Positions 7,217-17,774 are shown, numbered from the stretch's first letter. The stretch is 64,000 nucleotides of DNA from Streptomyces sp. NBC_00162 (GCF_024611995.1 NZ_CP102509.1:6324001-6388000), one strand, 5' to 3'. Program-made: numbers and translations. The notes: a model not told the origin generated them from the letters alone.

Positions 7217-8504
7217 CGTCGCCCTTCGCGGACGCGGGGTGGCGGCGCGCGGTGAACAGCGCCAGCGCCGCCATCGGCAGCAGCAGGCAGGCGCCGATGG
7301 CGTTCAGCCAGCCGTAGCTCGCCTGGGCCATGACCAGGCCGGCGGCCGCGCCGCCCACGCCCGCGGCCGTGTTCATCGTCAGGTCGCTCAGCCCCTGTAC
7401 GGCGGCCCGCGCGGGCTGCGGCACCGAGTCGGTCAGCAGCGCCGAGCCGGAGACCATCCCGGCGGACCAGCCGAGGCCGAGCAGGAACAGGCCCGCCGCG
7501 CTCTGGCCGTGGTGCGGTCCCGCCGTGCCGGCGAGCAGGGCGGCGACCGACAGCAGCCCGGCCGCCAGGCCGATCACGGACAGCCGGCCGAGGCGGTCCG
7601 CGAGCCAGCCCATCAGGGGCGAGAAGGCGAACATACCGGCGATGTGACCGCTGATCACCAGGCCGACGAGCTCCAGCCCCGCGCCGTGGTGGCCCAGGTC
7701 CATCGGGGTCATCACCATGATCGAGACCATGGTGGTGTGGGACACGGCGACGGTGACCAGCGCGAGCCGGTCCCGCGGGGAGGCCTTGACGGCGGCGAAT
7801 CCGGCGCGCAGCGAGCGGCCCTCGCGGGTCTGCTCCCCGGGCGCGGCCAGCGCACGGGCCGTCAGCAGCGGGTCCGGGCGCAGGAGTATCCCGATCAGCG
7901 TGCCGGTGAGGAGGAAGACGGCGGCGGCCCACACGAAGGGGCCCGCCGTCTCGGGTATGGAGGTCCCGGCGAAGCTGCGGCTGGCGGGGGCGGACAGGTT
8001 GGGCCCGAGGACCGCGCCGATGGTGGACGCCCACACGACGAGGGCGATCGAGCGGGCCCGCCGGTCCGGGGCGGCGAGGTCGGCGGCGGCGAACCGGGCC
8101 TGGAGGTTGGCCGAGGAGGCCGCGCCGAAGGCGGCCATGCCGAGCATCAGCAGCGGGAAGCTCTTGATCGCGGCGGCGAGGACGACGAGGCCCGCGCCGG
8201 TGGCACCGATCAGGTAGGCCAGGACCAGCCCGGGGCGGCGGCCGCGCGCGGTCATCAGGGCGGCGAGCGGCAGCGAGACCAGGGCGGTGCCGATCACCGC
8301 GGCGGTGGAGGCGAGGCCGGCCATGGCCTCGGTGCCGCTGACCTCGGTGGCGAGTACGGGTGCCAGGGCGATGCTGATGGGCACGCCGAGCCCGCCGAGC
8401 ATCTGGCTCGCGATGAGCACCCCGGTCGTACGCCGCCGCAGCCGGGCCACATCCGGGAGGCCGCCCGGCGCCGTCGGCCGGTCAGTGCCGGGGGAGGCGG
8501 TCAT
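7206..8504 (-). CDS. MFS transporter, 12-helix drug/metabolite exporter type
   Basis: 432-residue integral membrane protein of the major facilitator superfamily with about twelve hydrophobic segments. Loop motifs include ALMTARGRRPGLVLAYL between helices 2 and 3 and GWLADRLGRLSVIGLA at the corresponding place in the second half. The ATG at 8504 follows GGGGG with an eight-base spacer and starts a plain cytoplasmic tail, MTASPGTDRP. An upstream frame extension to 8600 reads as junk. The substrate cannot be told. It converges on the cupin gene with overlapping ends. Confidence 0.85.
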   Translation of the reverse strand: MTASPGTDRPTAPGGLPDVARLRRRTTGVLIASQMLGGLGVPISIALAPVLATEVSGTEAMAGLASTAAVIGTALVSLPLAALMTARGRRPGLVLAYLIGATGAGLVVLAAAIKSFPLLMLGMAAFGAASSANLQARFAAADLAAPDRRARSIALVVWASTIGAVLGPNLSAPASRSFAGTSIPETAGPFVWAAAVFLLTGTLIGILLRPDPLLTARALAAPGEQTREGRSLRAGFAAVKASPRDRLALVTVAVSHTTMVSIMVMTPMDLGHHGAGLELVGLVISGHIAGMFAFSPLMGWLADRLGRLSVIGLAAGLLSVAALLAGTAGPHHGQSAAGLFLLGLGWSAGMVSGSALLTDSVPQPARAAVQGLSDLTMNTAAGVGGAAAGLVMAQASYGWLNAIGACLLLPMAALALFTARRHPASAKGDVSS

Positions 8505-8637
8505 GCCGGACACCCCCTGCGCGGGTGGCGGTGCGGGGCGCGGCAGGACGCGCTGCGGCCGGGTGCGGCGGCTGGAGTAGTCACCGCGGCAGTGTGCCAC
8601 CCCTTACCGCGCGGGCGGAACCGGGTATCCGTCCCGC

Positions 8638-9201
8638 TCAGAACAACGGCTGCGGAAGGACGCCTTCCAGTGCGAGCAGCAGCCGCTTGGTCTCGACCCC
8701 GCCGCCGAATCCGCCGATGCCCCCGTCGTTCTCCACGACCCGGTGGCAGGCCACCACCAGCGGCAGCGGGTTCGACCCCATGGCGTTGCCCACGGCCTGG
8801 GCGGCCCCCGGCTGGCCGACGCGGGCGGCCAGCTCCCCGTACCCGACGACCGCTCCGTACGGCACGGAACGGTCCAGTTCCTGGAGCACCTGCCGGTTGA
8901 AGCCGGAGCTGAGGCGCCAGTCCAGCGGCAGCTCGAAGCGGCGCAGCGAACCGGAGAAGTACGCGGCCAGCTGACGTATCGGCTCGGCCAGCAGCACTTC
9001 CTCGCCCGGCGCGGGCCGCCAGGCGTCGGCGCCGAGCCGGGAGACGAGCGGGCCGATCATCGCGTCGACCCGGTCTGGCCCGGCATGGAACTCGACCCGG
9101 ACCAGACCCTCCGGGGTCGCGGCCAGGAGCAGGGGGCCGATCTCGCTCGCGACGACGGTCCATTCGAGGTGCGGCCCGCGGGGCCGCTCGGTGCTGTCCA
9201 C
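8638..9201 (-). CDS. ogt: Methylated-DNA--protein-cysteine methyltransferase (Ogt type)
   Basis: Suicidal repair protein that takes alkyl groups from O6 of guanine onto one cysteine. The DNA-binding and active-site domain runs from about residue 100: FNRQVLQELDRSVPYGAVVG, YGELAARVG, GNAMGSNPLPLVVACHRVV with acceptor Cys152, and GIGGFGGGVETKRLLLALEG. The motif is ACHRV where most family members have PCHRV; Cys, His and Arg are retained, so activity is likely. The GTG start at 9201 is preceded by TACCGT (9208-9213 on this strand) with a six-base gap, indicating a leaderless message. Confidence 0.88.
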   Translation of the reverse strand: MDSTERPRGPHLEWTVVASEIGPLLLAATPEGLVRVEFHAGPDRVDAMIGPLVSRLGADAWRPAPGEEVLLAEPIRQLAAYFSGSLRRFELPLDWRLSSGFNRQVLQELDRSVPYGAVVGYGELAARVGQPGAAQAVGNAMGSNPLPLVVACHRVVENDGGIGGFGGGVETKRLLLALEGVLPQPLF

Positions 9202-9207
9202 GGGTCC

Positions 9208-9213
9208 ACGGTA
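9208..9213 (-). promoter_or_regulatory. Probable -10 box of ogt (leaderless)
   Basis: Reads TACCGT on the minus strand, six bases before the GTG start. It fixes the start choice for ogt. Confidence 0.45.
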
Positions 9214-9253
9214 CGGCGCCCGACTGACAGCGTTGACAGCGCCGCCGCCCGCG

Positions 9254-10165
9254 TCAGTAGCCGCCGACGGCCTCCCGGACGACGTCCGGCGCGTTGGTGA
9301 TGATCCCGTCCACGCCCATGGCCTGCACCTTCCGGGCGGTGGTGGCGTCGTCCACGATCCAGGTGTCCACCTCCATGGCCTTGCCGTGGGCTCCGAGCAG
9401 CCCGTGCACCGCCGCGACCCACTCGGCCGAGATCGTGGTGTGCCACGGGTTGATCCGGTCGGTGAACTGGGCGTACTGCGGCAGGTCCGCCACCGTCGGG
9501 GTGCCCAGGAAGGCCGTCACGAGGTCCGGGCGCAGTTGGTGCACGGTGCGCACGCAGCCGGCGCTGAAGCTCTGCACCACCAGGCGCTGCCGCACGTGGC
9601 GCTCGTCGAGCCAGCCCGCCTCGTCGAGCACCTTTAGGGTCTGCTGCTCGATCCCGGGGTAGAGCTCGGGCTTCTTGATCTCCAGCAGCAGCCGCTGCTG
9701 GTTGCGCTGCACCCGGTCGAGGTACTCGCGCAGGGTCGGCACCCGGGCGCCCGTGTACTCCTGCCCGAACCAGCTGCCCGCGTCCAGCAGCGCGATCTCC
9801 GCCGCCGTGAAGTCCTGGACCCGCCAGGGCTTGCGGTCCGGGAAGACCTGCTCGACGTCCGTGGTCCGGGACAGGGTGTCGTCGTGGACGACCACGAGCT
9901 CGCCGTCCTTGGTGCGCTGCACGTCGTTCTCCACCCATTCGAAGCCCAGCCGCATCGCCAGGTCGATCGCGTCGAGGGTGTTCTCCGGGGCGTAGGCCGA
10001 GGCCCCCCGGTGGGCGTACACGACGGGGTTCCCCAGGATCCCGGCCGGTCCGGGGCCGGGGCCGGGGCCGGGGACGGTGGCGGCGTACGAGGCCGTCCCG
10101 CCCAGCAGGGTGAGGGTGAAGCCCAGGAACGCGGCGGCTGCCGCGGCGGCGGGTCGGACGTACAT
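9254..10165 (-). CDS. Secreted glycerophosphodiester phosphodiesterase
   Basis: 303 residues. An N-terminal signal peptide (MYVRPAAAAAAAFLGFTLTL, cleavage probably after ASYAA) is followed by a GP repeat and then the GDPD TIM-barrel. Catalytic and metal-binding residues are visible: VYAHRGASAYAPENT supplies His, Arg, Glu and Asn, WVENDVQRTKDGELVVVHDD supplies the ExD pair and second His, and LLLEIKKPE supplies the ExK. It hydrolyses glycerophosphodiesters to glycerol 3-phosphate and an alcohol outside the cell, a phosphate and glycerol scavenging role. AGGAGAAC precedes the ATG. Monocistronic. Confidence 0.92.
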   Translation of the reverse strand: MYVRPAAAAAAAFLGFTLTLLGGTASYAATVPGPGPGPGPAGILGNPVVYAHRGASAYAPENTLDAIDLAMRLGFEWVENDVQRTKDGELVVVHDDTLSRTTDVEQVFPDRKPWRVQDFTAAEIALLDAGSWFGQEYTGARVPTLREYLDRVQRNQQRLLLEIKKPELYPGIEQQTLKVLDEAGWLDERHVRQRLVVQSFSAGCVRTVHQLRPDLVTAFLGTPTVADLPQYAQFTDRINPWHTTISAEWVAAVHGLLGAHGKAMEVDTWIVDDATTARKVQAMGVDGIITNAPDVVREAVGGY

Positions 10166-10388
10166 GTGCGTTCTCCTCGGGTCGTGAGCCCTGTTCCTGC
10201 GTCAGACGGGTGCGGAGCGGCAGACGTTGTGGCGATGCACTTCACGGCGGGGCCTTCACCGCGATCATGGGGTTGAAGATCACCGAGCCGCCACCGAACT
10301 ACGACAAACGGACCAGAACGTGTGAGGGCGGTCCGGCCGGGCGCGCCGCGCGGCCGCGCGCGGATGCGTGAGTGTCAGTGGGGGGTCG
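10166..10388. other. Intergenic region between GDPD gene and uvrB
   Basis: Divergent spacer of about 220 bases. Apart from the uvrB -10 box at its right end I see no gene. No actinobacterial LexA-type palindrome (GAAC-N4-GTTC) is visible here. A very GC-rich run (cgcgccgcgcggccgcgcgc) lies about 10347-10367. Confidence 0.4.
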
Positions 10389-10394
10389 TACGGT
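10389..10394 (+). promoter_or_regulatory. Probable -10 box of uvrB (leaderless)
   Basis: TACGGT sits six bases before the uvrB ATG, with no ribosome site between. Confidence 0.5.
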
Positions 10395-10400
10395 TGACCC

Positions 10401-12545
<2,145 letters not shown>

Positions 12546-12633
12546 CTCGGAGCCTGTCAGTAGGGTTGGGTCTCAGCCGCAGGTACACGCTGCGCCCCCG
12601 TTGTCGGGGCGGGCTATGGAGAGGGGACAGCGC

Positions 12634-13212
12634 GTGACGGTCAACATGACCAAGGGTCAGGCCATCAGTCTGCAGAAGGCGGACGGGGGCACGCTGACCG
12701 CGGTCCGGATGGGCCTCGGCTGGCAGGCGGCCAAGCGCCGCGGGCTGTTCGGCTCGCGGACCCGGGAGATCGACCTGGACGCGTCGGCGGTGCTCTTCGC
12801 CGACAAGCAGCCGGTGGACGTCGTCTTCTTCCGGCACCTGCAGAGCGACGACGGCTCGGTCCGGCACACCGGCGACAACCTCGTCGGCGGCGTCGGCCAG
12901 GGCGGGGACGACGAGGCCATCCTCGTCGACCTGCAGCGCGTGCCGGTGCACATCGACCAGATCGTCTTCACGGTGAACTCCTTCACCGGCCAGACGTTCC
13001 AGGAGGTGCAGAACGCGTTCTGCCGCATCGTCGACGAGACCAACGGCCAGGAGCTGGCCCGCTACACCCTCGACGGTGGCGGCCAGTACACCGCGCAGAT
13101 CATGGCGAAGGTGTCCCGCGCGGGCGCGGGCTGGCAGATGACGGCCCTCGGCAACCCGGCCAACGGCCGTACGTTCCAGGACCTGATGCCGGCGATCCTG
13201 CCGCACCTGTAA
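12634..13212 (+). CDS. TerD family stress protein
   Basis: 193 residues, a complete TerD domain. N-terminal VNMTKGQAISLQKADGGTL, the VGLGW-type strand MGLGWQAAK, the calcium-binding acidic loop HTGDNLVGGVGQGGDDEAIL, and the C-terminal LARYTLDGGGQYTAQIMAKV are all present. TerD proteins bind calcium and belong to tellurite-resistance and general stress systems. The GTG at 12634 follows GAGAGGGGACA. The next gene is a TerD fusion 27 bases downstream, then TerC, so the three form a small ter group behind uvrB. Confidence 0.92.
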   Translation: MTVNMTKGQAISLQKADGGTLTAVRMGLGWQAAKRRGLFGSRTREIDLDASAVLFADKQPVDVVFFRHLQSDDGSVRHTGDNLVGGVGQGGDDEAILVDLQRVPVHIDQIVFTVNSFTGQTFQEVQNAFCRIVDETNGQELARYTLDGGGQYTAQIMAKVSRAGAGWQMTALGNPANGRTFQDLMPAILPHL

Positions 13213-13239
13213 GCGAAGAAGAGCGGGGGAGACGGGACG

Positions 13240-15132
13240 ATGGCGGCCGAACTGGTCCGGGGGCAGAACCACGCCCTGTCCGAACACCGGGTGCGGATCA
13301 CGGTCTCGGCGGGCACCCCGGTGCTCGCCCTGGCCGCGCTCGCAGACGAGCGGGGCGCCGTGACCGGCCCGGAGGGGATCGCGCACCCCGGTGCGAGCGG
13401 CCTTCCGGGGGTCGAGGCACCCGGCCGGTCCGCGGACCGGCACCGGTTCGCCGTCGACCTCGACGCGGTGGCCGCCGAGGTGCACCGCGTCGGCGTCCTG
13501 CTCTCCCTGCCCCCGGGCGGTCCGGCCCGGTTCGGTGCCGTGGCGGCCTCGCACGTCGCCGTCACGGACATGGACGGCACCGAGCTGGCCGAGTACACCC
13601 TGACCGGGCTGGACGCCGAGACCGCCGTCGTCGCCCTGGAGCTCTACCGCCGCCAGGGGGCCTGGAAGGTCCGCGCCGTCGGCCAGGGCTACGCCGAGGG
13701 GCTCGCCGCCCTGTTCGCCGACCAGGGGCTCACCGCCCCCGCCGCCGCCGAGCTGGCGGCGCGCGTGCACGCCGGTGTGGCGGCGCCGGTGGCACCCGAT
13801 CCGGTGGTCCCAGTGTCCGGAAGCCCGTACGCGGGCACCCCCGGCCCCGCGCCCACTCCCGTCCCCACGCCGACGCCCTCGGCCTCGGCGGACACCACGA
13901 TCAGCTACGCCCACCCCCGGCGCCGCCCGGCCAGCACCGAGCCGCCCGAGCCCGCGCCGCGCACCGCCCCGGCGCAGGAGCCCGGCCAGCCCCCGAGGCC
14001 CGTCGCCGGGGACGCCAGCGGCTGGTCCATGGAGGAGCGGCTCTACAACCAGGTCTGGGGCATGTTCGAGGACCTGGCCCGCACGGTCGCCGCATACCGC
14101 AGTGCCGTCGAGTTCGCCGACTCCCGCATGGACCGCGAGCTCGACGAGGCCCTGTCCGACCCGCGCCACCGCCTCGGAGGATCCGGGAACGCCGCCCGCG
14201 ACACCGCCCGGGCCCGCCGCGAGGAGCTCGTCGCCCAGGCCCAGGCCGTCCTCGACCGGGACCTCGTCCAGCTGATCGCCGAGTCGGAGGTGGTCGAGCC
14301 CGCCCTGCCGGCCGCGTACGCCCGCTGGGACAACCCGGTCTGGCACGGCCGGTCGGCCGGGCTGCCCGAGGAGAACCCGCTGGCCCTGCGCCTGGGGGAC
14401 CTGTACCTGCCCGAGCGCCCCGACCTGCGGATCCCCATGCTGATGAGGCTCCCGCTGGAGCGCGGGCTCTGGATCGACAACGGCCGTACCGGCTCCGAGG
14501 CCGCGATGACCATGGACACCGACCGGCTGCGCCGGGCCGCCATGGACATGGCCGTCGCGCACGCGGTGCGGCTGCTCGCGGTCCACCCCGGCGACCGGTT
14601 CTCCGTCCACGTCATCGACGCGGCCGAGGCGGGGGCCGCCTCCCTGGCACCGCTCGTACGCGCCGGGGTGCTGGCCGGGCCGCCGGCCGCCGGGGCCGCC
14701 GCGGTCACCGAGACGCTGGCCCGGCTGACCAAGCGGGTGGACCTCGTACAGATGGCGGTGCGGGCAGGAGCCCCCGAGGACCTGCCGCCGGACCTGGACA
14801 CGGCCGACCAGCTGCTCCTCGTACACGACTTCCCGCACGGCTTCGACGACCGCGCCGTGACCCAGCTGCGCTACCTCGCCGACGAGGGGCCGGCGGTCGG
14901 CGTGCACCTGCTGATGGTCGCGGACCGTGACGAGGCCTCGGCCTACGGGCCGCTGCTGGATCCGCTGTGGCGCTCGCTCATGCGCCTGTCGCCGGTGCCG
15001 GACAACCATCTCGCCGACCCCTGGGTCCACCACGCCTGGACCTTCGAGCCGGACCTGCCCCCGCAGGGCAGCCGGGTCCTTGAGCAGGCGCTGGACCGGG
15101 TGGCGGAGGCCCGGCGGCGCGCCCGCCCGTGA
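13240..15132 (+). CDS. TerD domain fused to a degenerate FtsK/HerA-like ATPase domain
   Basis: 630 residues in three parts. Residues 1-165 are a divergent TerD fold (LVRGQNHALSEHRVRI, FAVDLDAVAAEVHRVGVLLS, AEYTLTGLDAETAVVALELY), lacking the acidic calcium loop. Residues 170-258 are a Pro/Ala linker, and 260-350 are helical. Residues 380-620 resemble the SpoIIIE/FtsK motor core in outline: LGDLYLPERPDLRIPMLMRL, then GRTGSE (415-420) where a motor has GxTGSGKS, a Walker-B-like QLLLVHDFPHGFDD (524-537), and GVHLLMVADRDEA (554-566) like the GxHLxxATQR motif. The Walker A Lys is gone, so ATP hydrolysis is unlikely. The ATG follows GGGGGAGACGGGACG. It probably forms an operon with the TerD gene. 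The domain reading of the C-terminus is my inference. Confidence 0.7.
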   Translation: MAAELVRGQNHALSEHRVRITVSAGTPVLALAALADERGAVTGPEGIAHPGASGLPGVEAPGRSADRHRFAVDLDAVAAEVHRVGVLLSLPPGGPARFGAVAASHVAVTDMDGTELAEYTLTGLDAETAVVALELYRRQGAWKVRAVGQGYAEGLAALFADQGLTAPAAAELAARVHAGVAAPVAPDPVVPVSGSPYAGTPGPAPTPVPTPTPSASADTTISYAHPRRRPASTEPPEPAPRTAPAQEPGQPPRPVAGDASGWSMEERLYNQVWGMFEDLARTVAAYRSAVEFADSRMDRELDEALSDPRHRLGGSGNAARDTARARREELVAQAQAVLDRDLVQLIAESEVVEPALPAAYARWDNPVWHGRSAGLPEENPLALRLGDLYLPERPDLRIPMLMRLPLERGLWIDNGRTGSEAAMTMDTDRLRRAAMDMAVAHAVRLLAVHPGDRFSVHVIDAAEAGAASLAPLVRAGVLAGPPAAGAAAVTETLARLTKRVDLVQMAVRAGAPEDLPPDLDTADQLLLVHDFPHGFDDRAVTQLRYLADEGPAVGVHLLMVADRDEASAYGPLLDPLWRSLMRLSPVPDNHLADPWVHHAWTFEPDLPPQGSRVLEQALDRVAEARRRARP

Positions 15133-15224
15133 CGGGAGGCGGCAGGCCGATGACCTGCCGCTGACCAGTTCTTGGGACTCCCTTTACCTTATCGGCCTCC
15201 GACGGGTACCCTGGTGACCGCGGA

Positions 15225-15395
15225 GGGGAGTATTCCTGCTTTCCTGCTACGGCGTGCCCGTCAATACGGACCACTGCGGCTCCATGAGCGCAGCCGGTCC
15301 CGGGGCGTCGGCCCACGGCCTCCAGGCCGCCCGGGTGGAAGAGACCTCCGGCAGCGATGACGCTGACGAAGTGCTGAGCCATCCGCCGGAGGCGT
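15225..15395 (+). ncRNA. Probable yybP-ykoY manganese riboswitch upstream of TerC
   Basis: The 260-base leader has no gene but carries the landmarks of the yybP-ykoY family. GGGGAGTA lies at 15225-15232, GTCAATACGG at 15260-15269, and GGTGGAAGAGACCTCC near 15334-15349. Stem-forming segments lie between, and the element ends just before the GGAGG of the TerC gene. This riboswitch class senses Mn2+ and commonly controls TerC-type membrane proteins, which fits exactly. The boundaries are approximate. Confidence 0.7.
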
Positions 15396-15402
15396 GTTTA
15401 CC

Positions 15403-16386
15403 GTGGAAGTTTCCTGGACCCTGTGGGCGCTGACCATTCTCGGTCTGTCCCTCCTCATCGGCGCCGATTTCTTCATCGGCCGCAAACCCCACGACGTATC
15501 GATCAAGGAAGCGGGCACCTGGACGGTCGTCTGGATCGTCCTCGCCGGACTCTTCGGCCTCGGCCTGTGGTTCTTCGGGAACGGTCAGGCCTCCCAGGAG
15601 TTCTTCGCGGGCTTCATCACCGAGAAGTCCCTGAGCGTGGACAACCTCTTCGTCTTCGTCCTGATCATGGCGAAGTTCGCGGTGCCCTCACACCTCCAGC
15701 AGCGCGTCCTGCTCGTGGGCGTGCTGATCGCCCTCGTCCTGCGCGCCATCTTCATCGCGGCCGGCGCGGCGATCATCGCCAGTTTCTCCTGGGTCTTCTA
15801 CATCTTCGGCGCGTTCCTGATCTACACCGCGTGGAAGCTGATCCAGGAGGCCCGCAAGGACGAGGAGGAGGACGAGTTCGAGGAGAACCGCCTGCTCAAG
15901 TCCGTCGAGAAGAAGTTCGGCGTCGCCGACCGGTACCACGGCACCAAGCTCTTCATCCAGAACAACGGCAAGCGCGTCCTGACCCCGCTGATGGTCGTCA
16001 TGCTCGCCATCGGCACCACCGACGTGCTGTTCGCGCTCGACTCCATCCCCGCGATCTTCGGCCTGACCCAGGACCCGTACATCGTCTTCACCGCCAACGC
16101 CTTCGCGCTGATGGGCCTGCGCCAGCTGTACTTCCTGATCGGCGGCCTGCTCAAGAAGCTGGTCCACCTCAGCTACGGCCTGTCGATCATCCTGGGCTTC
16201 ATCGGCGTCAAGCTGGTGCTGCACGCCCTCCACGAGAGCGGGCTGCACGTCCCGGTCATCTCGATCCCGGTCTCCCTGGGCGTCATCTGCGCTGTCCTGG
16301 TCATCACCACGATCACCAGCCTGATGGCCTCGAAGAAGCAGGCGGCGGCCGAGGCCGCCGCCCGCCCGGAGAGCATCGACGCCTGA
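15403..16386 (+). CDS. TerC family membrane protein (metal exporter)
   Basis: 327 residues with eight or nine membrane segments. TerC landmarks: LLIGADFFIGRKPHDVSIKE, EKSLSVDNLFVFVLI with the conserved acidic intramembrane site, and the matching second-half site TTDVLFALDSIPAIFGLTQD. A charged cytoplasmic loop KDEEEDEFEENRLL lies between the halves. TerC/Alx proteins export Mn2+ and other metals and are tied to tellurite resistance. I chose the GTG at 15403 (MEVSWTLW) because GGAGG is ten bases before it; the GTG at 15394 is only one base from that site. It is controlled by the riboswitch-like leader and follows the TerD pair. Confidence 0.92.
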   Translation: MEVSWTLWALTILGLSLLIGADFFIGRKPHDVSIKEAGTWTVVWIVLAGLFGLGLWFFGNGQASQEFFAGFITEKSLSVDNLFVFVLIMAKFAVPSHLQQRVLLVGVLIALVLRAIFIAAGAAIIASFSWVFYIFGAFLIYTAWKLIQEARKDEEEDEFEENRLLKSVEKKFGVADRYHGTKLFIQNNGKRVLTPLMVVMLAIGTTDVLFALDSIPAIFGLTQDPYIVFTANAFALMGLRQLYFLIGGLLKKLVHLSYGLSIILGFIGVKLVLHALHESGLHVPVISIPVSLGVICAVLVITTITSLMASKKQAAAEAAARPESIDA

Positions 16387-16400
16387 CCCGTCCTGCGGGG

Positions 16401-17774
16401 CTATACGGGGGCGGCCGCTTCGGCCGCCCCCGTTTCCGTGCCCGCGGCCGCGTCGGCGCCCGACCGCGGCCGAACGACGGCCGGGCCGGTCTCCGGCAGC
16501 AGCGCGAAGCAGCCCAGGCTGACCAGGGCGATCACCGTCAGGTACACGGCCACGCCCCACGGCGGACCGGATCCGTCCGCCAGCGCCGTCGCCACGATCG
16601 GGGTCAGCGCCCCGCCCAGTACGCCGCCCAGGTTGTAGCCGACGGCCGCGCCCGTGCAGCGGATCCGCGGGGCGTACAGCTCCGGCAGGTAGGCGCCCAC
16701 CACCGCGAACATCGTCACCATGCCCAGCAGCGCCCCGACGAAGCCCACCGTCATCAGCAGCGGATCGGCCGTGCCCAGCAGCGCCACCAGCGGGAACATC
16801 CACAGCACGCAGGCCGCCGACCCGGCCAGGCACAGCGGCCGCCGGCCGTACCGGTCGCCGAGCACCGCCAGTGGCGGAGTCACCAGGCCCATCAGCGCGA
16901 CGGCGCCCATGATGCAGGCCAGCACCGCCGTGCGGCCCATGCCGAGGCGCTCGGTCGCGTACGCGAGGGACCAGGTGGTGACCGCGTAGAAGACGGCGTA
17001 CCCCACGGCCAGCGCCCCGCCGGTGAGCAGGAGCAGCCGCCAGTGGCCGCGGAACACCTCTGCCAGCGGGGCATCCGCCCGGCGGCCGCTCGTGGCCAGA
17101 GCCCGGAACTGCGGGGTCTCCTCCACCGAGTGGCGCAGCCACAGCCCCGCCAGGGCCAGCAGTCCGGCCGCCCAGAACGGGACCCGCCAGCCCCAGGAGG
17201 TGAACTGGGCGTCGGTCAGGTTCGCCGACAGCGCGAGGACGATGCCGTTGGCCAGCAGGAAGCCGACCGGAGGACCGATCTGCGGGAAGCTCGACCACAG
17301 GCCGCGCCGCTTCTCCGGGGCGTGCTCGGCGGTCAGCAGTACCGCGCCGCCCCATTCGCCGCCGAGCCCGAGGCCCTGCAGGAAGCGCAGCAGGAGCAGC
17401 AGCGCCGGGGCGGCCACGCCGATCGAGTCGTACGTCGGCACGCAGCCGACGGCGACGGTGGCGAGGCCGGTGAGCAGCAGGGAGGCGAGGAGCACCGGGC
17501 GCCGGCCGTAGCGGTCGCCGATGTGGCCGAAGACCGCCGAGCCGAGCGGGCGGGCGAGGAAGCCGACGCCGAAGGTGCCGAAAGCGGCGAGGGTTCCGGC
17601 GAGCGGGGAGAAGGACGGGAAGAAGAGCGGGCCGAGCACGAGGGCGGCGGCCGTTCCGTAAACGAAAAAGTCGTAGAACTCGATGGCGGTTCCGGCGAGG
17701 GAGGCCGAGGCCAGCCGCAGCATCGAGGGGGCAGGTCGGGAGGTGGTACGGGACGGGGAGGGGTCGTGTTGCAT
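16401..17774 (-). CDS. MFS transporter of the metabolite:H+ symporter (MHS) type
   Basis: 457 residues, twelve membrane segments. It begins with the MHS-family signature LAGTAIEFYDFFVYGTAAAL, then GHIGDRYGRRPVLLASLLLT (loop 2-3), LQGLGLGGEWGGAVLL and WGWRVPFWAAGLLALAGLWL. Known relatives carry shikimate, proline/betaine, citrate or alpha-ketoglutarate with protons. The exact substrate cannot be read from the sequence, and no catabolic gene lies next to it. The very C-terminus, rich in Ala and Glu, doubles as the terminator hairpin of this gene and TerC. Confidence 0.88.
   Translation of the reverse strand: MQHDPSPSRTTSRPAPSMLRLASASLAGTAIEFYDFFVYGTAAALVLGPLFFPSFSPLAGTLAAFGTFGVGFLARPLGSAVFGHIGDRYGRRPVLLASLLLTGLATVAVGCVPTYDSIGVAAPALLLLLRFLQGLGLGGEWGGAVLLTAEHAPEKRRGLWSSFPQIGPPVGFLLANGIVLALSANLTDAQFTSWGWRVPFWAAGLLALAGLWLRHSVEETPQFRALATSGRRADAPLAEVFRGHWRLLLLTGGALAVGYAVFYAVTTWSLAYATERLGMGRTAVLACIMGAVALMGLVTPPLAVLGDRYGRRPLCLAGSAACVLWMFPLVALLGTADPLLMTVGFVGALLGMVTMFAVVGAYLPELYAPRIRCTGAAVGYNLGGVLGGALTPIVATALADGSGPPWGVAVYLTVIALVSLGCFALLPETGPAVVRPRSGADAAAGTETGAAEAAAPV
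16405..16433. terminator. Bidirectional hairpin between TerC and MFS genes
   Basis: A 13-bp perfect stem (acgggggcggccg with a 3-base loop) starts 19 bases after the TerC stop and is followed by TTTCC on the plus strand. It lies inside the last codons of the convergent MFS gene, where it encodes AAEAAAPV. Confidence 0.85.

Noticed and set aside
10166..10400. LexA/SOS box upstream of uvrB (and similarly uvrA, uvrC)
   Set aside because: Only isolated CGAAC strings; no inverted GAAC-N4-GTTC arrangement seen.
15172..15360. 62-codon open frame in the TerC leader
   Set aside because: No ribosome site or conserved protein; the region is better explained as a structured riboswitch-like leader.
12634..16386. 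Full tellurite-resistance or phage-defence island
   Set aside because: Only TerD, a TerD fusion and TerC are present; no TerY, TerB, TerF, nuclease or transferase genes of the larger systems.
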